A DNA stretch of 64,000 nt, taken from NCBI RefSeq assembly GCF_963966145.1, contig NC_091053.1:3720001-3784000 (forward strand). The letters are read 5' to 3'. Positions 1-10,464 of this stretch are shown here, in pieces. The translations under genes were made by a program, and so were the position numbers. The notes under the pieces were generated by a model. The model worked only from the letters and a program-made list of their open reading frames with translations. It did no database searches and was not told the DNA's origin. Numbering within the stretch: position 1 is the stretch's first letter; each line of letters begins with the position of its first letter. The DNA is from Tenebrio molitor (taxonomy: Eukaryota > Arthropoda > Insecta > Coleoptera > Tenebrionidae).

Positions 1-52
1 ATTTTTAATATAGACTGTTATCGCAGTCTTTTTATTTAAGCAAACTTGCTAA

Positions 53-58
53 TTTATT
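53..58 (-). promoter_or_regulatory. Candidate poly(A) signal of the first IR gene
   Basis: On the minus strand AATAAA lies about ten bases after the stop codon at 68-70, and a second AATAAA lies at 31-36. Either could end the transcript of the leftmost receptor gene. AATAAA is common by chance in DNA this AT-rich, so the call is weak. Confidence 0.35.
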
Positions 59-67
59 TTTGTTGAA

Positions 68-2069
68 TTACCCATTTTGAACGTTATATCTTCTCGATTT
101 ACGATTTGACCAAATGTAGTAAATAATTTCCAGGAAGAAACACACAATACATAAACACATGGACCCCAAATACATTACAAACTCATCTGCGAAAGATTCA
201 AAAGTTATGTTGTCGTTGTCCGCTAAAATTTCTTTAGAATAAATATACAACTTTCTTTCAAACAATGCCTTCTCCTTCCAGATGTTCATGAATCCTCCTG
301 AAAAAATTATTTGCACAATTCATTTGTCTATGTATGAGTCAGTACCACTTATGGTGCGCTTAATTTTTTTATTGAAAGTATCAACAAACGGAAGTCCCAT
401 TTTAAAGGGCCAAGCATGAGGTGTTCCTTTAAACACCTCAACAGTCAAGTGGGCCGATTCTTTCGGCTTTTGTTTGTAACGGTCCAAGCAATATATTTTT
501 GAGTGGATCAAGTTCTTCGAAACTTCACCAATCATGATCACCTTTTTGGTTTCCGTATAATGTACAATTTTACAAATACTACCCTCATGAATAATCGAGA
601 ATCTACTACAAATATTATTTTTATATTTTTGACGCGTTGTGATATAGTTGTGATATAGTTGTTTACCTGGTGATGAATAAATTTTCGGAGTCTATAAACG
701 TGCTCATATAGCTCTTGGTTACTGTTTCGTCTACCATTATTTGGTACTTGTCATTGAGAAGATCTGTTAGTGTAGCTTGAGGTACAGGTGTGTGCATCAT
801 GAGAGCTGTTAATCGGGATTTCATAATAATGCCTACTATCATGGAAAAAAGCCACCAAGAAACAAACAAAATTGAAATCGTCCATTTTACTGGAGCCGGA
901 CGCTTCGGGTTAACTGGTTGCTCAAAATTAGATTGCTGAAGCATCTGAAAAAGATGTGTTGTGTGTTTGATTGGACCAACAGGATTGCTTACCGTCCAAA
1001 TTTTTACAAACGAATAATTAGAATTTCTATTGGCCAATTTCAAAGTGAGAAATATAAAAAGTGCTAAACAAGACACCGTAATGTTGAAAGCAAGCTTCAC
1101 ACCAGAACTGATATAATGGAGAAAGAACATTCTTTTGAAGAATGACATTTTGTAAACAAAGCTGAAAGCTATATTTTCAAATTTGATTACGTCGGAGAAG
1201 TGTACTATTTTACGACGAGAATTGGTAACGGACATCCCTCCAATAGCTAAATCGTACGATCCCAAACGTATGTCGTCGAATAATTTGTCATACGAATTAT
1301 TTGGAATTTCAAATAGAATAAAAGTAAAATTGAGAGCTTCACTTAATGTGACCAGCAGTTGGTATTCCGAACCCACTGCCTCGTCGCAAACAACCATTCC
1401 ATTGGTCAGATGCTTTCTAGTGCAATAAACGTATGGAAAATAGTCGATGTAAGCAATTTTGAAAGTGTGACCATAAAAATTTTCAAAATTCTGCGGCAAC
1501 AAATGTTTGCATTTAATCACAGATGTCTCAGGTCTAAATGTTTCCACAAGGGTTAGTCCGTTTCCAGTTCCACAATAGAAGCATATGACGTATACTTCAA
1601 TTTTTTGGTTGTAATTGCAAATGACGACTTTCCCAGCTTTGTCCAGATTAGGAATGATGGAATAATTTTTGGCCAAAGCGTTGAATGTTGCAGGAAGCGT
1701 CACAAATATAATTACATCACTATAATGGATGTTACTGTTGTGAAGCAAATATTTTGAGAAATTGAAAGGATCAGCAAAGAGTACCACGTTGGTGCATTTT
1801 AGGCCGACTGGTCTTCTTATCCGCTGGTCGTAAGCGTCGTGGTTGAAAATTGTTGTTATCGTAGGATTAGATTTAAGTAAAGTGTTTGCTGTGTACTTGG
1901 TTGTGTTGTCCACATGCAGAATTAATTCGTGTTGTTGAAACTTGCGTGCAAGATTAATGGAAAAGTTGTGGTGCAGCAAGTAAGCAGGTGGGGTTTTTAA
2001 TTTTATTTTTAATGTTGAAGAAGGTGCAATAATGATAATTGACAAAAATATGCATAATTTCGAAAACAT
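68..2069 (-). CDS. Ionotropic receptor (divergent IR), gene A, 4 exons, 613 aa
   Basis: Predicted ligand-gated cation channel of the insect IR family (variant ionotropic glutamate receptors), acting in the membrane of chemosensory neurons. Exons on the minus strand: 2069-993, 944-667, 602-346, 297-68. The introns are 48, 64 and 48 nt with GT-AG ends, and the joins are in phases 0, 2 and 1. Residues 1-20 form a signal peptide (MFSKLCIFLS...). A Cys-rich stretch, ICFYCG, precedes ligand-binding lobe S1. S1 contains SVTNSRRK with the T-x-x-R arginine at about residue 285, the position that holds the ligand alpha-carboxyl in iGluRs. TM1 is about 325-345. FEQP at about 366-369 lies in the short pore-side segment. 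TM3 is about 380-399, followed by KSRLTALM in place of the iGluR SYTANLAAF motif. TM4 is about 577-600. Intron 1 is 3n long and has no stop, so exons 1 and 2 look like one frame. The family call is firm; the ligand is unknown. Confidence 0.9.
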
Positions 2070-2089
2070 GACCGTGTCACCGAAAGTAT

Positions 2090-2506
2090 AAACGACAGCT
2101 TCACTGTTATGCGTGTTACTTTCTAATTGTTATTCGAGATAATGCATGAAAATTAATTAAATAAACATTTATTGAATACACTCCAATTATAATTTCGTTA
2201 GTAAATAGGTTTCTGTTTTCAACATATTCTAATTAATTATCTAATTGTAGTTTTGAATATGGGGAAACATCTATTAAATGTAGTGTTGAGGTAATAATTG
2301 TTATTGAACAATTAGCAAAAACACATAGGATCGGTTTGCTTGATTTTTTCTTAATCAAGATGATACACCTACCATGAAAAAACGTTTTTTCGCAGTCATT
2401 ATTCTAATATGTCTATTTTTAACCTGTATGAGGTTGGAAAGTACGTCTAATATACTATTTCCTACGACCACATAAGAAAACTTGTGCGATATAATAGTTA
2501 TCTTTA
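2090..2506. repeat. Duplicated upstream segment shared by IR genes A and B
   Basis: The 5' flank of gene A (about 2090-2506) is closely similar to the 5' flank of gene B (about 5198-5815). Shared landmarks are ATTAGCAAAAACACATA and CTTGATTTTTTCTTAATCAA. The copies differ by about 75 nt present only here (about 2386-2460) and about 255 nt present only in the other (about 5440-5695). This is part of the tandem duplication unit and probably carries the duplicated promoters. No TATA box is convincing. Confidence 0.75.
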
Positions 2507-2978
2507 TACAGCGTGAGTCGGGAGGAACGGTCGAAATTCCATGAGTGTATTTACACGTGAAAATGATTTTTTAAAAACTCATATGTTCTTATTCGATTTT
2601 CATTGTTTTCAAGTTAAAACGTGATAAAATTTTTTATCTAGCGTTCTACTTGCATTCAAAATTTCACTCGGAAAGCATTAATTCGACGAATTTGACATAC
2701 TGCAGCCAAGAAAGGCATGAAGCAATTAAAAGAGCAACAAGCGTCCTTAGTAGACTAAGCAGAAAATGTTTAGAGGTCAACGGCGGTATTTTTGAACATT
2801 TAATAAAAAAACGCGCTTATCAAGACAACGCTAATGTTTGCAATTTTGTTTACTTGTTGTTACGCTACAACTTGAAAACAAATGAAAATCGGATCAGAAC
2901 ACAAGAGTTTCTTTAATATTATTTTCACGTGTAAATACACTCATGGAGTTTCGGCCGTTCCTCCCTACTTACCCTGTA
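2507..2978 (+). mobile_element. Tc1/mariner-type deletion derivative with transposase C-terminus
   Basis: The two ends are inverted repeats of about 55 nt. The left reads TACAGCGTGAGTCGGGAGGA; the right end, reversed, begins TACAGGGTAAGTAGGGAGGA. The element is flanked by TA, the target preferred by Tc1/mariner elements. An open stretch at 2650-2916 (plus strand) ends in VNGGIFEHLI, which resembles the GGHFEHLL tail common in insect mariner-superfamily transposases. The catalytic DDE core is absent, so the copy cannot be autonomous. Confidence 0.75.
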
Positions 2979-3209
2979 TAGCTGGCTATATAGGTTTAAA
3001 ATACTCGTATTTTGATAGTTAAATAGAGAAAAGGACAGCTGGTGAATTAATTTCACAGAGTTGTTAATTTTATTTTTAACACAATTCAATTATAATTCTC
3101 TGAATATACAAGGTTGTGCTTTCTGTGTAGTGTCATTGTCTAGTAAAATTTCTGAACGTGCAAATTTGATTTGTAATTTTTCTACAAGACATCACAACAG
3201 CTGTTCGCA
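2979..3209. repeat. 3' flank of IR gene B, paralogous to 3' flank of gene C
   Basis: The segment from about 3030 to 3209 matches about 6850-7017, including CTCTGAATA and TTTGATTTGTAATTTTTCTA. It is the 3' flank of the duplicated unit and probably includes the 3' untranslated region of gene B. I see no further gene. Confidence 0.6.
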
Positions 3210-5177
3210 TCAGGCTTCTTTGTTCATTTGTGACCAATGATAATAAATTAATTCAAGAAAAAAGCAGACAGTAGATACTAATACGCAGATTAAATATATC
3301 CCTAATTGACCCATGAAGGACTCAAAAGTTATATTTTTCTCCTGCTCCATTAAAATTTTTCTCGAATACGTGTATATTTTTTCCTCGAGCAGAACCTTTT
3401 CCGTCCAAACTTGTGTTAATCCTCCTGAAAAAGTAACTTGATGGAGATATTTTTTCAACAAGGAATAAATACCGCTCATGGTTTGTTTTATGTGTTTGTT
3501 GAACGAATCAACAAACGGAGCACCGATTTTCAAAGGCCACGCATGGGGTGTCATTCCGAAATTGTGCGTCGAGAAATGGATCAATTGTTTGAAAGGTTTT
3601 TTATAGTAATCGGAACAATATTTTTTCGAGTGTAACAAATGGCTTGAAATTTCGCCGATCAAGATACCTTTTTGCGTTTGCATGTAGCGAAAAGCTTCAC
3701 AAATGTTATTCATTTGAACAATTGATGACCTAAAAGTATCACTTGTAGTTCTGGTGAATAGTAGTAGAGTATTACCTGGTAATAAATAGTTTTTCTTCGT
3801 CTATAAACATGTTCAAATAACCTTCAGTTATTGATCTTTCTATCACTATTTTATAATCGTCCTCTAGTAATTCTGTCAATGAGACTTGAGGTATAGGTGT
3901 ATGTACCATCAGAGCTGTCACTCGGGATTTGAAGGTTATATTCACTATCATGACGAAAAACCACCAAGTTATCCATATAATAGAAATAGTCCATTTTACC
4001 GGAATTGGACGTTTCAATTTAATTGGTTGTTCAAAATTGACTTGCGAGAACGTCTAGAAAAGAAAATTTTGGCTTTGGATGGACTAGTAGAACCACTCAC
4101 CAACCAAGTTGTAATTAATGATACATTAGAGTTTTTATCGTGGCATTTTAAAAGCAGAAATATTAAAAGTGTAAAAAAGCACGGCAATCCTGCCAAAGCT
4201 ATTTTAAGTCCTCTACTGACATAAGTAAAAAATATCATTCTTTTGAAAAATGGTATTTTGTAAATGAAAGTGAAAGTTATTGTTTCAAAGTGGACTACGT
4301 CGCTGAATTGTGATATTTTGCGACGACGATTAGTAATGGATAAGCCTCCAATTGCAAAATCGAAAGATTCCGAAGCTATAGCGTCGATCAATCTATCATA
4401 GGAGCGATTTGGAGCTTCGATTAGCTCAAAAGTAAAATTCAGAGCTTCGCTCAAAGTTACCAGTAATTGGTATTCTGAACCGGTTGCGTCTTGACACAGC
4501 ACCATCCCATCGATTATGTTCTTTTTAATGCAGTAAACATAAGGGTAATAGTCAATATAACCGACTTTGAAAGTGTGTCCATAGAAATTTTCGAAATTTT
4601 GCGGGAATAAATGTTTGCATTTAATCACAGATGTATCAGGTCTAAATGCTTCCACAAGAGTTAGCCCGTTTCCAGCTCCACAATACAAGCATATGACGTA
4701 TACTTCAATTTTTTGGCTGTAATTGCAAATGATGACTTTCCCAGCTTTGTCCAGATTAGGAATGATGGAATAATTTTTGGCCAAAGCGTTGAATGTTGCA
4801 GGAAGCGTCACAAATATAATTATATCACTGTAATGGATGTTGCTGTTGTGAAGCAAATATTTTGAGAAATTGAAAGGGTCACTAAAGAGTACCACGTTGG
4901 TGCATTTTAGGCCCACAGGTCTTCTTATCCGCAGATCGTAAGCGTCGTGGTTAAAAATTGTTGTTATCGTAGGATTAGATTTAAGTAAAGTGTTTGCCGT
5001 GTACTTGGTTGTGTTGTCCACATGCAAAATTAAGTCGTGTTGTTGAAACTTGCGTGCAAGATTAATGGAAAAGTTGTGGTGCAGCAAGTAAGCAGGTGGT
5101 GTTTTTAATTTTATTTTTAATGTTGAAATAGGTGCAATAATGATAATTGACAAAAATATGCATAATTTCGAAAACAT
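3210..5177 (-). CDS. Ionotropic receptor, gene B, 4 exons, 608 aa, A/C mosaic
   Basis: Same family and architecture as gene A. Exons: 5177-4101, 4053-3776, 3729-3473, 3424-3210; introns 47, 46 and 48 nt. The frame appears to stop near 4017-4055, but the stop is the TAG of the intron 1 acceptor. The donor is GTGAGT at 4100. Spliced, exon 1 is 1077 nt and exon 2 is 278 nt, exactly as in A and C, so the gene is not broken. It has a signal peptide, S1 with SITNRRRK (Arg about 285), TM1, FEQP, TM3 with SRVTALM, and TM4 near the C-terminus. Residues 1 to about 215 differ from gene A at only about a dozen positions, while the remainder resembles gene C (for example NRSYDRL and CQDA). Intron 3 is 48 nt with no in-frame stop, so retention would add 16 residues. 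Confidence 0.9.
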
Positions 5178-5197
5178 GACCGTGTCACCGAAAGTTT

Positions 5198-5815
5198 AAA
5201 TTACGGCTTCACTATTATGCTTGTTAGTTTCTAATCGTTATTCGAAATATTCCAGGAAAATTCATTCAATAAACATTTATTGAATACACTTTAATTATTA
5301 TTTCATCAGTAAATACCTTTCTGTTTTTACATATTCTAACTAATTATCTAATTGTAGTTTGGAACATGGGGAAACATTAACATTTAATGTAGTATTGACG
5401 TAATAACTGTTATTGAACAATTAGCAAAAACACATATTAGCCGTTCACGATTGTTTTAAATACGCAGCAGGCCAAAATATTTTTTGTTGGATTGGCATCA
5501 GGTCCTGTCATATGATGTTTCGCTTTTAAATATTCGTCTTGTTGTCAATTCCGTATTGATTTAGTGCAATTCAATTACTATGTATAACCTAAAATAGATT
5601 TATTATGTCAAATCACAATATTGCCAACTAAAATGTCAGATTTTCATACTCGTAGTTAGTTCGAATTTGAAACAATCGTGTATGCTGTATAGTGTATAGG
5701 ATCGATTTGCTTGATTTTTTCTTAATCAAGATGATATACACGTACTATGAAAAAACATTTTCCTACGACCACACAAGAAAATTTGTGCGATATAATATCT
5801 CGCAGTTCATCTTTA
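5198..5815. repeat. 5' flank of gene B: duplicated segment with about 255-nt extra block
   Basis: This aligns to 2090-2506 except for a block at about 5440-5695 that is absent from the gene A flank. I could not find terminal repeats on that block, so it may be an insertion here or a deletion there. It contains no convincing open frame. Confidence 0.6.
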
Positions 5816-6413
5816 TACAGGGTGATGGGTGTATAACCTGAATTAGTTGGAACACATAATTATAGATCTCGTTAAGCTATACAAAAAAGCCGTATGGCAT
5901 TTTGGGTTTTGACAACATTTTTTTTTTGTCTAAAATGCCGTGTTTGCGGACCACATTTTTGCAGGATAATTTTCTGATTGACCTTCATGAGCTGCCTGCC
6001 CGATTGACTGGTGCTTCTTATTAGGTATCATTTTCTTCATGATGACCTCCCCCTACTGTTAGATAATGCATTGGACAATATGCCATTAAATCGACGTCAA
6101 GAGCCCATTTCCATCCGGATGGAAATGGGCAATGGTGTCCGTCAATCGTGGTTGAGAGGTGCTGAAGCTTGTATCCGCGCCAACGGCGGTCATTTCGAAC
6201 ATTTGTTGTGACTGTACCCGCCATGGAGTGAGAGTGTGTGTACTCCAGCTAAGTTAGTAATTTGAATCAGTGGTTTCCAACAGTTCTTCCGTAAGGGTTT
6301 TCCCTTTTATCCCGTTAACCGTTTGTCGGAGAGCAAAATGCCATAAGACTTTTTAGTTGTATGTACACTACCTTCACCCAAAGTATTGCAGGTTATACAC
6401 CACTCACTCTGTA
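5816..6413 (+). mobile_element. Second Tc1/mariner-type derivative, same relative site as the first
   Basis: The left end TACAGGGTGATGGGTGTATA and the right end, reversed, TACAGAGTGAGTGGTGTATA form an inverted pair, with imperfect similarity continuing inward for about 100 nt (for example TATGGCATTTTG on both arms). A short plus-strand frame at 6011-6211 ends ACIRANGGHFEHLL, a typical mariner-superfamily transposase tail. The flanks (ATCTTTA before, TAGCTGGCT after) are the same as those of the element at 2507-2978, although the element sequences differ. Confidence 0.75.
6103..6130. repeat. 28-nt perfect palindrome
   Basis: Each 14-nt arm (GCCCATTTCCATCC) is followed directly by its exact reverse complement, centred on 6116/6117 within the transposon remnant. 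There is no spacer. It could form a cruciform, or mark a local inverted duplication during decay of the transposase frame. Confidence 0.9.
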
Positions 6414-7017
6414 TAGCTGGCTGAATTCCTAAATTTATCGTAACGTTTGAAATATTTTGATAGTTATTACAGTGAACGGTGTAAAGAATTAATGAAATAC
6501 TGTACATAACTCACTGGAAAGTGTTTTTCTAGCACTCATGTGATTGTCGCACTTGGGTCAACATTCACACTCGTGCGAAATGGTCACTTTTCATTATGGT
6601 TGTGTCAATTATTATTTTGGAAAATGCACATTTTTCTCGAACAGGAATTCTTTTCTCCGAAGATTTGACTTGCAGTCTAAGCTTTTCATTGGACGATCGT
6701 GGAGAGCTGAGATTTTGTCCCACTCTGCGTGAGTAGCAGCTTTTTTAAGCAAAAATGTTCACCAATTTGCAGAAAACCTACAACCTTCGGAGCACTATTA
6801 AATAGATTGAATCTATTGCGATATGCTTTTTAAATAGAAATGGAGTAAAGAACGGTTGTTGAATTAAGTTGACAAAGTTATTAACTTTATTTTCAGTATA
6901 ATTCTCTGAATAAACAAGGTTGTGTTTTCTGTGTAGTGTCTAATTGTCTAATCGAATTTCTGAACATGCAAAATTGATTTGTAATTTTTCTATACGACAT
7001 CGTAATAGCTGGAAACT
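6414..7017. other. Intergenic, B-C interval
   Basis: No gene is supported. The part nearest gene C (about 6850-7017) is paralogous to the 3' flank of gene B. The short frames here have no recognisable family. Confidence 0.5.
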
Positions 7018-8988
7018 TCAGGATTCTTTGTTCGTTTTTGACCAACGATTATAAATTATTTCAAGAAAAAAGCAGACTGTAGACACTGATATGCCGATTA
7101 AATATATTCCAAATTGACCCATGAAAGACTTAAAAGTTATATTTTTCTCCTGATCGATTAAAATTTTTCTGGAATACGTGTATATTTTTTCCTCGAGCAG
7201 TACCTTTTCCCTCCAAATTTGTAGTAATCCTCCTGAAAAAGTAAATTGATGGAGATATTTTTTCAACAAGGAGTAAATACCGCTCATGGTTTGTTTTATG
7301 TGTTTGTTGAACGAATCAACAAACGGAGCACCGATTTTCAAAGGCCACGCATGAGGTGTCATTCCGAAATTGTGCGTCGAGAAATTGATCAATTGTTTGA
7401 AAGGTTTTTTATAGTAATCGGAACAATATTTTTTCGTGTGCAACAAATGTCTTGAAATTTCGCCGACCAAGATACCTTTTTGTGCTTGCATGTAGCGAAA
7501 AGTTTCACAAATATTTTTCATTCGAATAACTGAAGACCTGCAAATGTCATTTGTAGTTCTGGTGAATAGTAGTAGAGCATATTACCTGGTAATAGGTAGT
7601 TTTTCTTCGTCTATAAACGTGTTCAAATAACCTTCAGTTGCCGATTTCTCTATCACTATTTTATAATCCTCCTCTAGTAATTCTGACAATGAGACATGAG
7701 GTATAGGTGTATGTATCATCAGAGCTGTCAGTCGAGATTTGAAGATTATATTCACTATCATGACGAAAAACCACCAAGTGATCCATATAATAGAAATAGT
7801 GCATTTTACCGGAACTGGACGTTTCAGTTTAATTGGTTGTTCAAAATTGACTTGCGTGAACGTCTGGAAAAGAAAATTTTGACTTTGGATGGACTTAGTA
7901 TTACCACTCACCAAGAAAGTTTTAATTAACGATAAGTTGGGGTTTCTATCATGATATTTTAAAAGCAAAAATAGTGAAAGTGTAAAAAAGCTCCCCAATC
8001 CTGTCAAAGCAATTTTAACTCCTCTACTGACATAACTAAAAAATATAATCCTTTTCAAAAATGGCATTTCGTAAACGAACGTGAAACTTATGGTTTCAAA
8101 TTTTATTACGTCGCTGAATTGTAACACTTTGCGACGAGCATTAGTAACAGATAAACCTCCAATTGCAAAATCATAAGATTCCGAAGCTATACCTTTGAAC
8201 AATCTGTCATAGGAGCGATTTGGAGCTTCGATTAGCTCAAAAGTAAAATTCAGCTCTTCGCTCAAAGCCATCAGTAATCTGTATTCTGAACCTATTGCGT
8301 CTTGACACAACACCGTGCCATCGATTATGCCCTTTTTGGTGCAGTAAACGTAAGGGAAATAGTCAATGTAAGCGACTTTCAAAGTGTGTCCATAGAAGTT
8401 TTCGAAATCTTGTGGAAATAAATATTCGGCTCTTGGGACAACCTGCGAGTGTTCAAATTTTTGCAAGAATGTTAATCCACTGTTACTTCCGCAGTAGAAG
8501 CATATGTTGTAGATCTCTACATCATAGCCATAATTAACAACGATGACGTTTCCTGCTTTGTTCAGATTAGGAATAGTGGCATAATTTACCGCCAGTCTGT
8601 TAAATGTTGCAAGATTTGTCAAAAAAACAATTACATCGTGGACGTAGATGTTGGTGTTGTCATGCAAATATGTTGAAAATTGTAATGGGTTGGCAAAAAT
8701 TACCATGTTGACGCATTTTTGACCCATTGGTCGTTTCAAAGGATAGGTGAATGTGTCGTGGTTAAATATTGTGACTAAGGTGGAATGGTACTTGAGGAAT
8801 TGATTTGAAATATCTTTGGTGATGTTGTCTACATGAACAATTAAGTGATATTGTTTATATTTACTCAACAGACTGATCGAGAAGTTGTAATCTAGTAAAG
8901 GAGTTGGTGTTACATCAATTGTTAAGTTCAAAGCGGTAATCGGTGTGACGATGACAATTAACAAATGTACATATGTTTTCAAGAACAT
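7018..8988 (-). CDS. Ionotropic receptor, gene C, 4 exons, 608 aa
   Basis: Exons: 8988-7912, 7863-7586, 7537-7281, 7232-7018; all three introns are 48 nt. The start MFLKTYVHLL opens a signal peptide, and exon 1 is 1077 nt as in A and B. S1 carries SVTNARRK (Arg about 285), the CFYCG cysteine pair lies upstream, and TM1 is about 325-345. TFTQVNFEQP opens exon 2, then come TM3 and SRLTALM; TM4 lies in exon 4. Introns 1 (donor GTGAGT at 7911) and 3 (GTATTT at 7280) are both 3n long without stops. A naive frame would therefore read through them and add 32 residues that interrupt the conserved L-TF and SG-GL joins. Exon 3 is nearly identical to that of gene B. Likely a chemosensory channel subunit; ligand unknown. 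Confidence 0.9.
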
Positions 8989-9234
8989 GGTCTATCCAAT
9001 ACTAATTTATTGTTGCTAACCATCATCTTTATTTGTTATTATCGGAGGTAATTTGATGATAACAATTTATTAAGGGTGTTTGTTGTCAAATTAAAATAGA
9101 AATTACTGTTGGTTGGGTTACTTAGTTTGATCAGAACTAATTGGAAATGCTAATAAAAATCAATAAAACAATTGTATTATTTCTTTCCCTATGTTAATTA
9201 TTGAATCTAATTTAGCTCCATACTTTGTTTGTTT
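8989..9234. other. Intergenic between gene C and pseudogene D
   Basis: About 245 nt with no supported gene. It should hold the gene C promoter and the end of pseudogene D. No clear TATA box or initiator can be singled out. Confidence 0.5.
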
Positions 9235-9497
9235 TACTTCCACGAGTGATAAACAATCTCAATCAGAAAACAGACTGCAGCAATTACCAACACCACTAGA
9301 TGCATCACGAACTGCACAAGAAACGACTCAAACCGTACGCTTGACTGTTGTTAGTCTAAAAATTTTTGCGAAAATGTGAAATGTGAAATGCGAAAATGTG
9401 AAAACTTCTTCTCGAATACGACTTTCTCTTTCCAAATTTTTATCAGTCCTCCTCGAAAAAAAAAAATAACCGTGTGAATTTGATAATAGTTATTTAG

Positions 9498-9613
9498 TAC
9501 GAGAGAGTAAGGCAAAAGCTTTCGTTCACGCGAATTGCGTGTTCGTCCACGAAGCGCAGTTGAGTGGACGATGCAATTCAATTGAACGAAAGCGGCCTTA
9601 CTCTCGAGTGCTG
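9498..9613. repeat. Imperfect inverted repeat (foldback)
   Basis: Left arm CGAGAGAGTAAGGC with CTTTCGTTCA and GTCCAC is mirrored by GTGGAC, TGAACGAAAG and GGCCTTACTCTCG. The arms are about 50 nt with small mismatches and meet near CGAAGCGCAG. It lies inside the insertion of intron 3 of pseudogene D. Confidence 0.7.
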
Positions 9614-9687
9614 TATTTAGTTTTGTTCGACACGTCCTTAGAAAGTGTAAAGTTTGTAACTTTGTATTCAAAATTCTAAATAAAATT

Positions 9688-9716
<29 letters not shown>
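9688..9716. repeat. (AAAT)n microsatellite
   Basis: About six to seven tandem copies of AAAT follow an A-rich tract, inside the insertion in pseudogene D. Confidence 0.85.
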
Positions 9717-9720
<4 letters not shown>

Positions 9721-9741
9721 TGTTCGGAGGGATTTGTTGCT

Positions 9742-10290
9742 ATGGAAAAAAAAAGTACAAAACAAACAAAGTTCTGTAACGCAATAACGTGGTTGTGTGC
9801 ACGTTGTGGAAATGTTCTTGATGATGTCCCGGAAGAAGCAAGTGCCGCGAGGTACCAAATGTTGCCTACAAAATCAAAAGTACGATACCAGAAAGAATTG
9901 GAAAAATTTACACAATCGCAGACCGAGAAACGAATTAAAAAAATAGACGAAAATGTTATGATGGCATTTTTTAAAAATATAGGAGCAACATCAGCGGGGT
10001 CGCGGTATTCAATGTTGAAGAGTACAGTTTGTATTTCAAACCGTTGACGTCTCCACGTAAGAAGTTTTTTTAATAAGCTATTAGTTGTTTTATTATAATA
10101 AATTCTACAAGTTCAGCAGTCTTACCTCCTTTTTGAAAAGAAAATGTAGAAACTATCAGCCGAAAAAAGCTGCAACTTTTTCAAAAAACGATGTTTGCAA
10201 GTTTTTATTGGACCAAGAGTGAATCCTTCAGAAAGTTGTATTAATGATGAGTATATTCGGTGGCTGTCGTTGTGATGAATTAATTATGAA
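9742..10290 (+). pseudogene. Crypton-like tyrosine recombinase fragment
   Basis: Plus-strand frame 9742-10047 contains LPTKSKVRYQKELEKF and SRYSMLKST, the pattern of the N-terminal core-binding domain of Crypton-type tyrosine recombinases, a family common in insect genomes. The frame is interrupted after SMLKST. Similarity resumes at about 10109 with SFLKRKCRNYQPKKAATFSK and continues, past an internal TGA, to IFGGCRCDEL. In this family that box carries the first catalytic arginine. The C-terminal catalytic half with the tyrosine is missing. Stops and the gap show decay. The gap of about 70 nt could be an intron or a second insertion. The family assignment comes from recognised motif order and was not checked by a search. 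Confidence 0.7.
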
Positions 10291-10456
10291 ATTAATGATG
10301 AATTGTTACAGTTATTCTTTTCAATAAGTATACAAATTCTTGTCATAAAATCGAATTTCAATTATACGTGAGCGAAACAGTGAGCGAAAGTGAAACCTTC
10401 ACCCACTGGTAACTATCGATACAGACTCACTTTCTAGGAAGGTATTGAACAAATGA

Positions 10457-10464
10457 TGTTTACC
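10457..10464 (-). other. Splice donor of pseudogene D intron 3 abutting the insertion
   Basis: The exon 3 donor (GTAAACATC on the minus strand, GT at 10463-10462) survives only about seven nt from the inferred insertion edge. Splicing of this intron may still have been possible when the element arrived. Confidence 0.5.

Larger units (their letters stand above)
9481..10456 (+). mobile_element. Insertion in pseudogene intron 3 carrying Crypton-like recombinase
   Basis: Intron 3 of pseudogene D is swollen by about 976 nt. Removing 9481-10456 leaves a remainder of about 36 nt, close to the family's 47-62 nt. The left flank (AATAGTTATTTAGTACGAGA) and right flank (GTGAAACCTTCACCCACTGG...GAACAAA) reappear side by side at 24185-24313. 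I infer that these are the outer parts of one mobile unit. No terminal inverted repeat is evident, which suits Crypton elements. Boundaries are good to a few bases at best. Confidence 0.55.

Noticed and set aside
4014..4101. Premature stop making gene B a pseudogene
   Set aside because: The stop is the TAG of an intron 1 acceptor; spliced exon sizes match those of genes A and C exactly.
9676..9858. Minus-strand reading frame in intron 3 of pseudogene D
   Set aside because: It crosses an AAAT microsatellite and is the opposite strand of the recombinase fragment.
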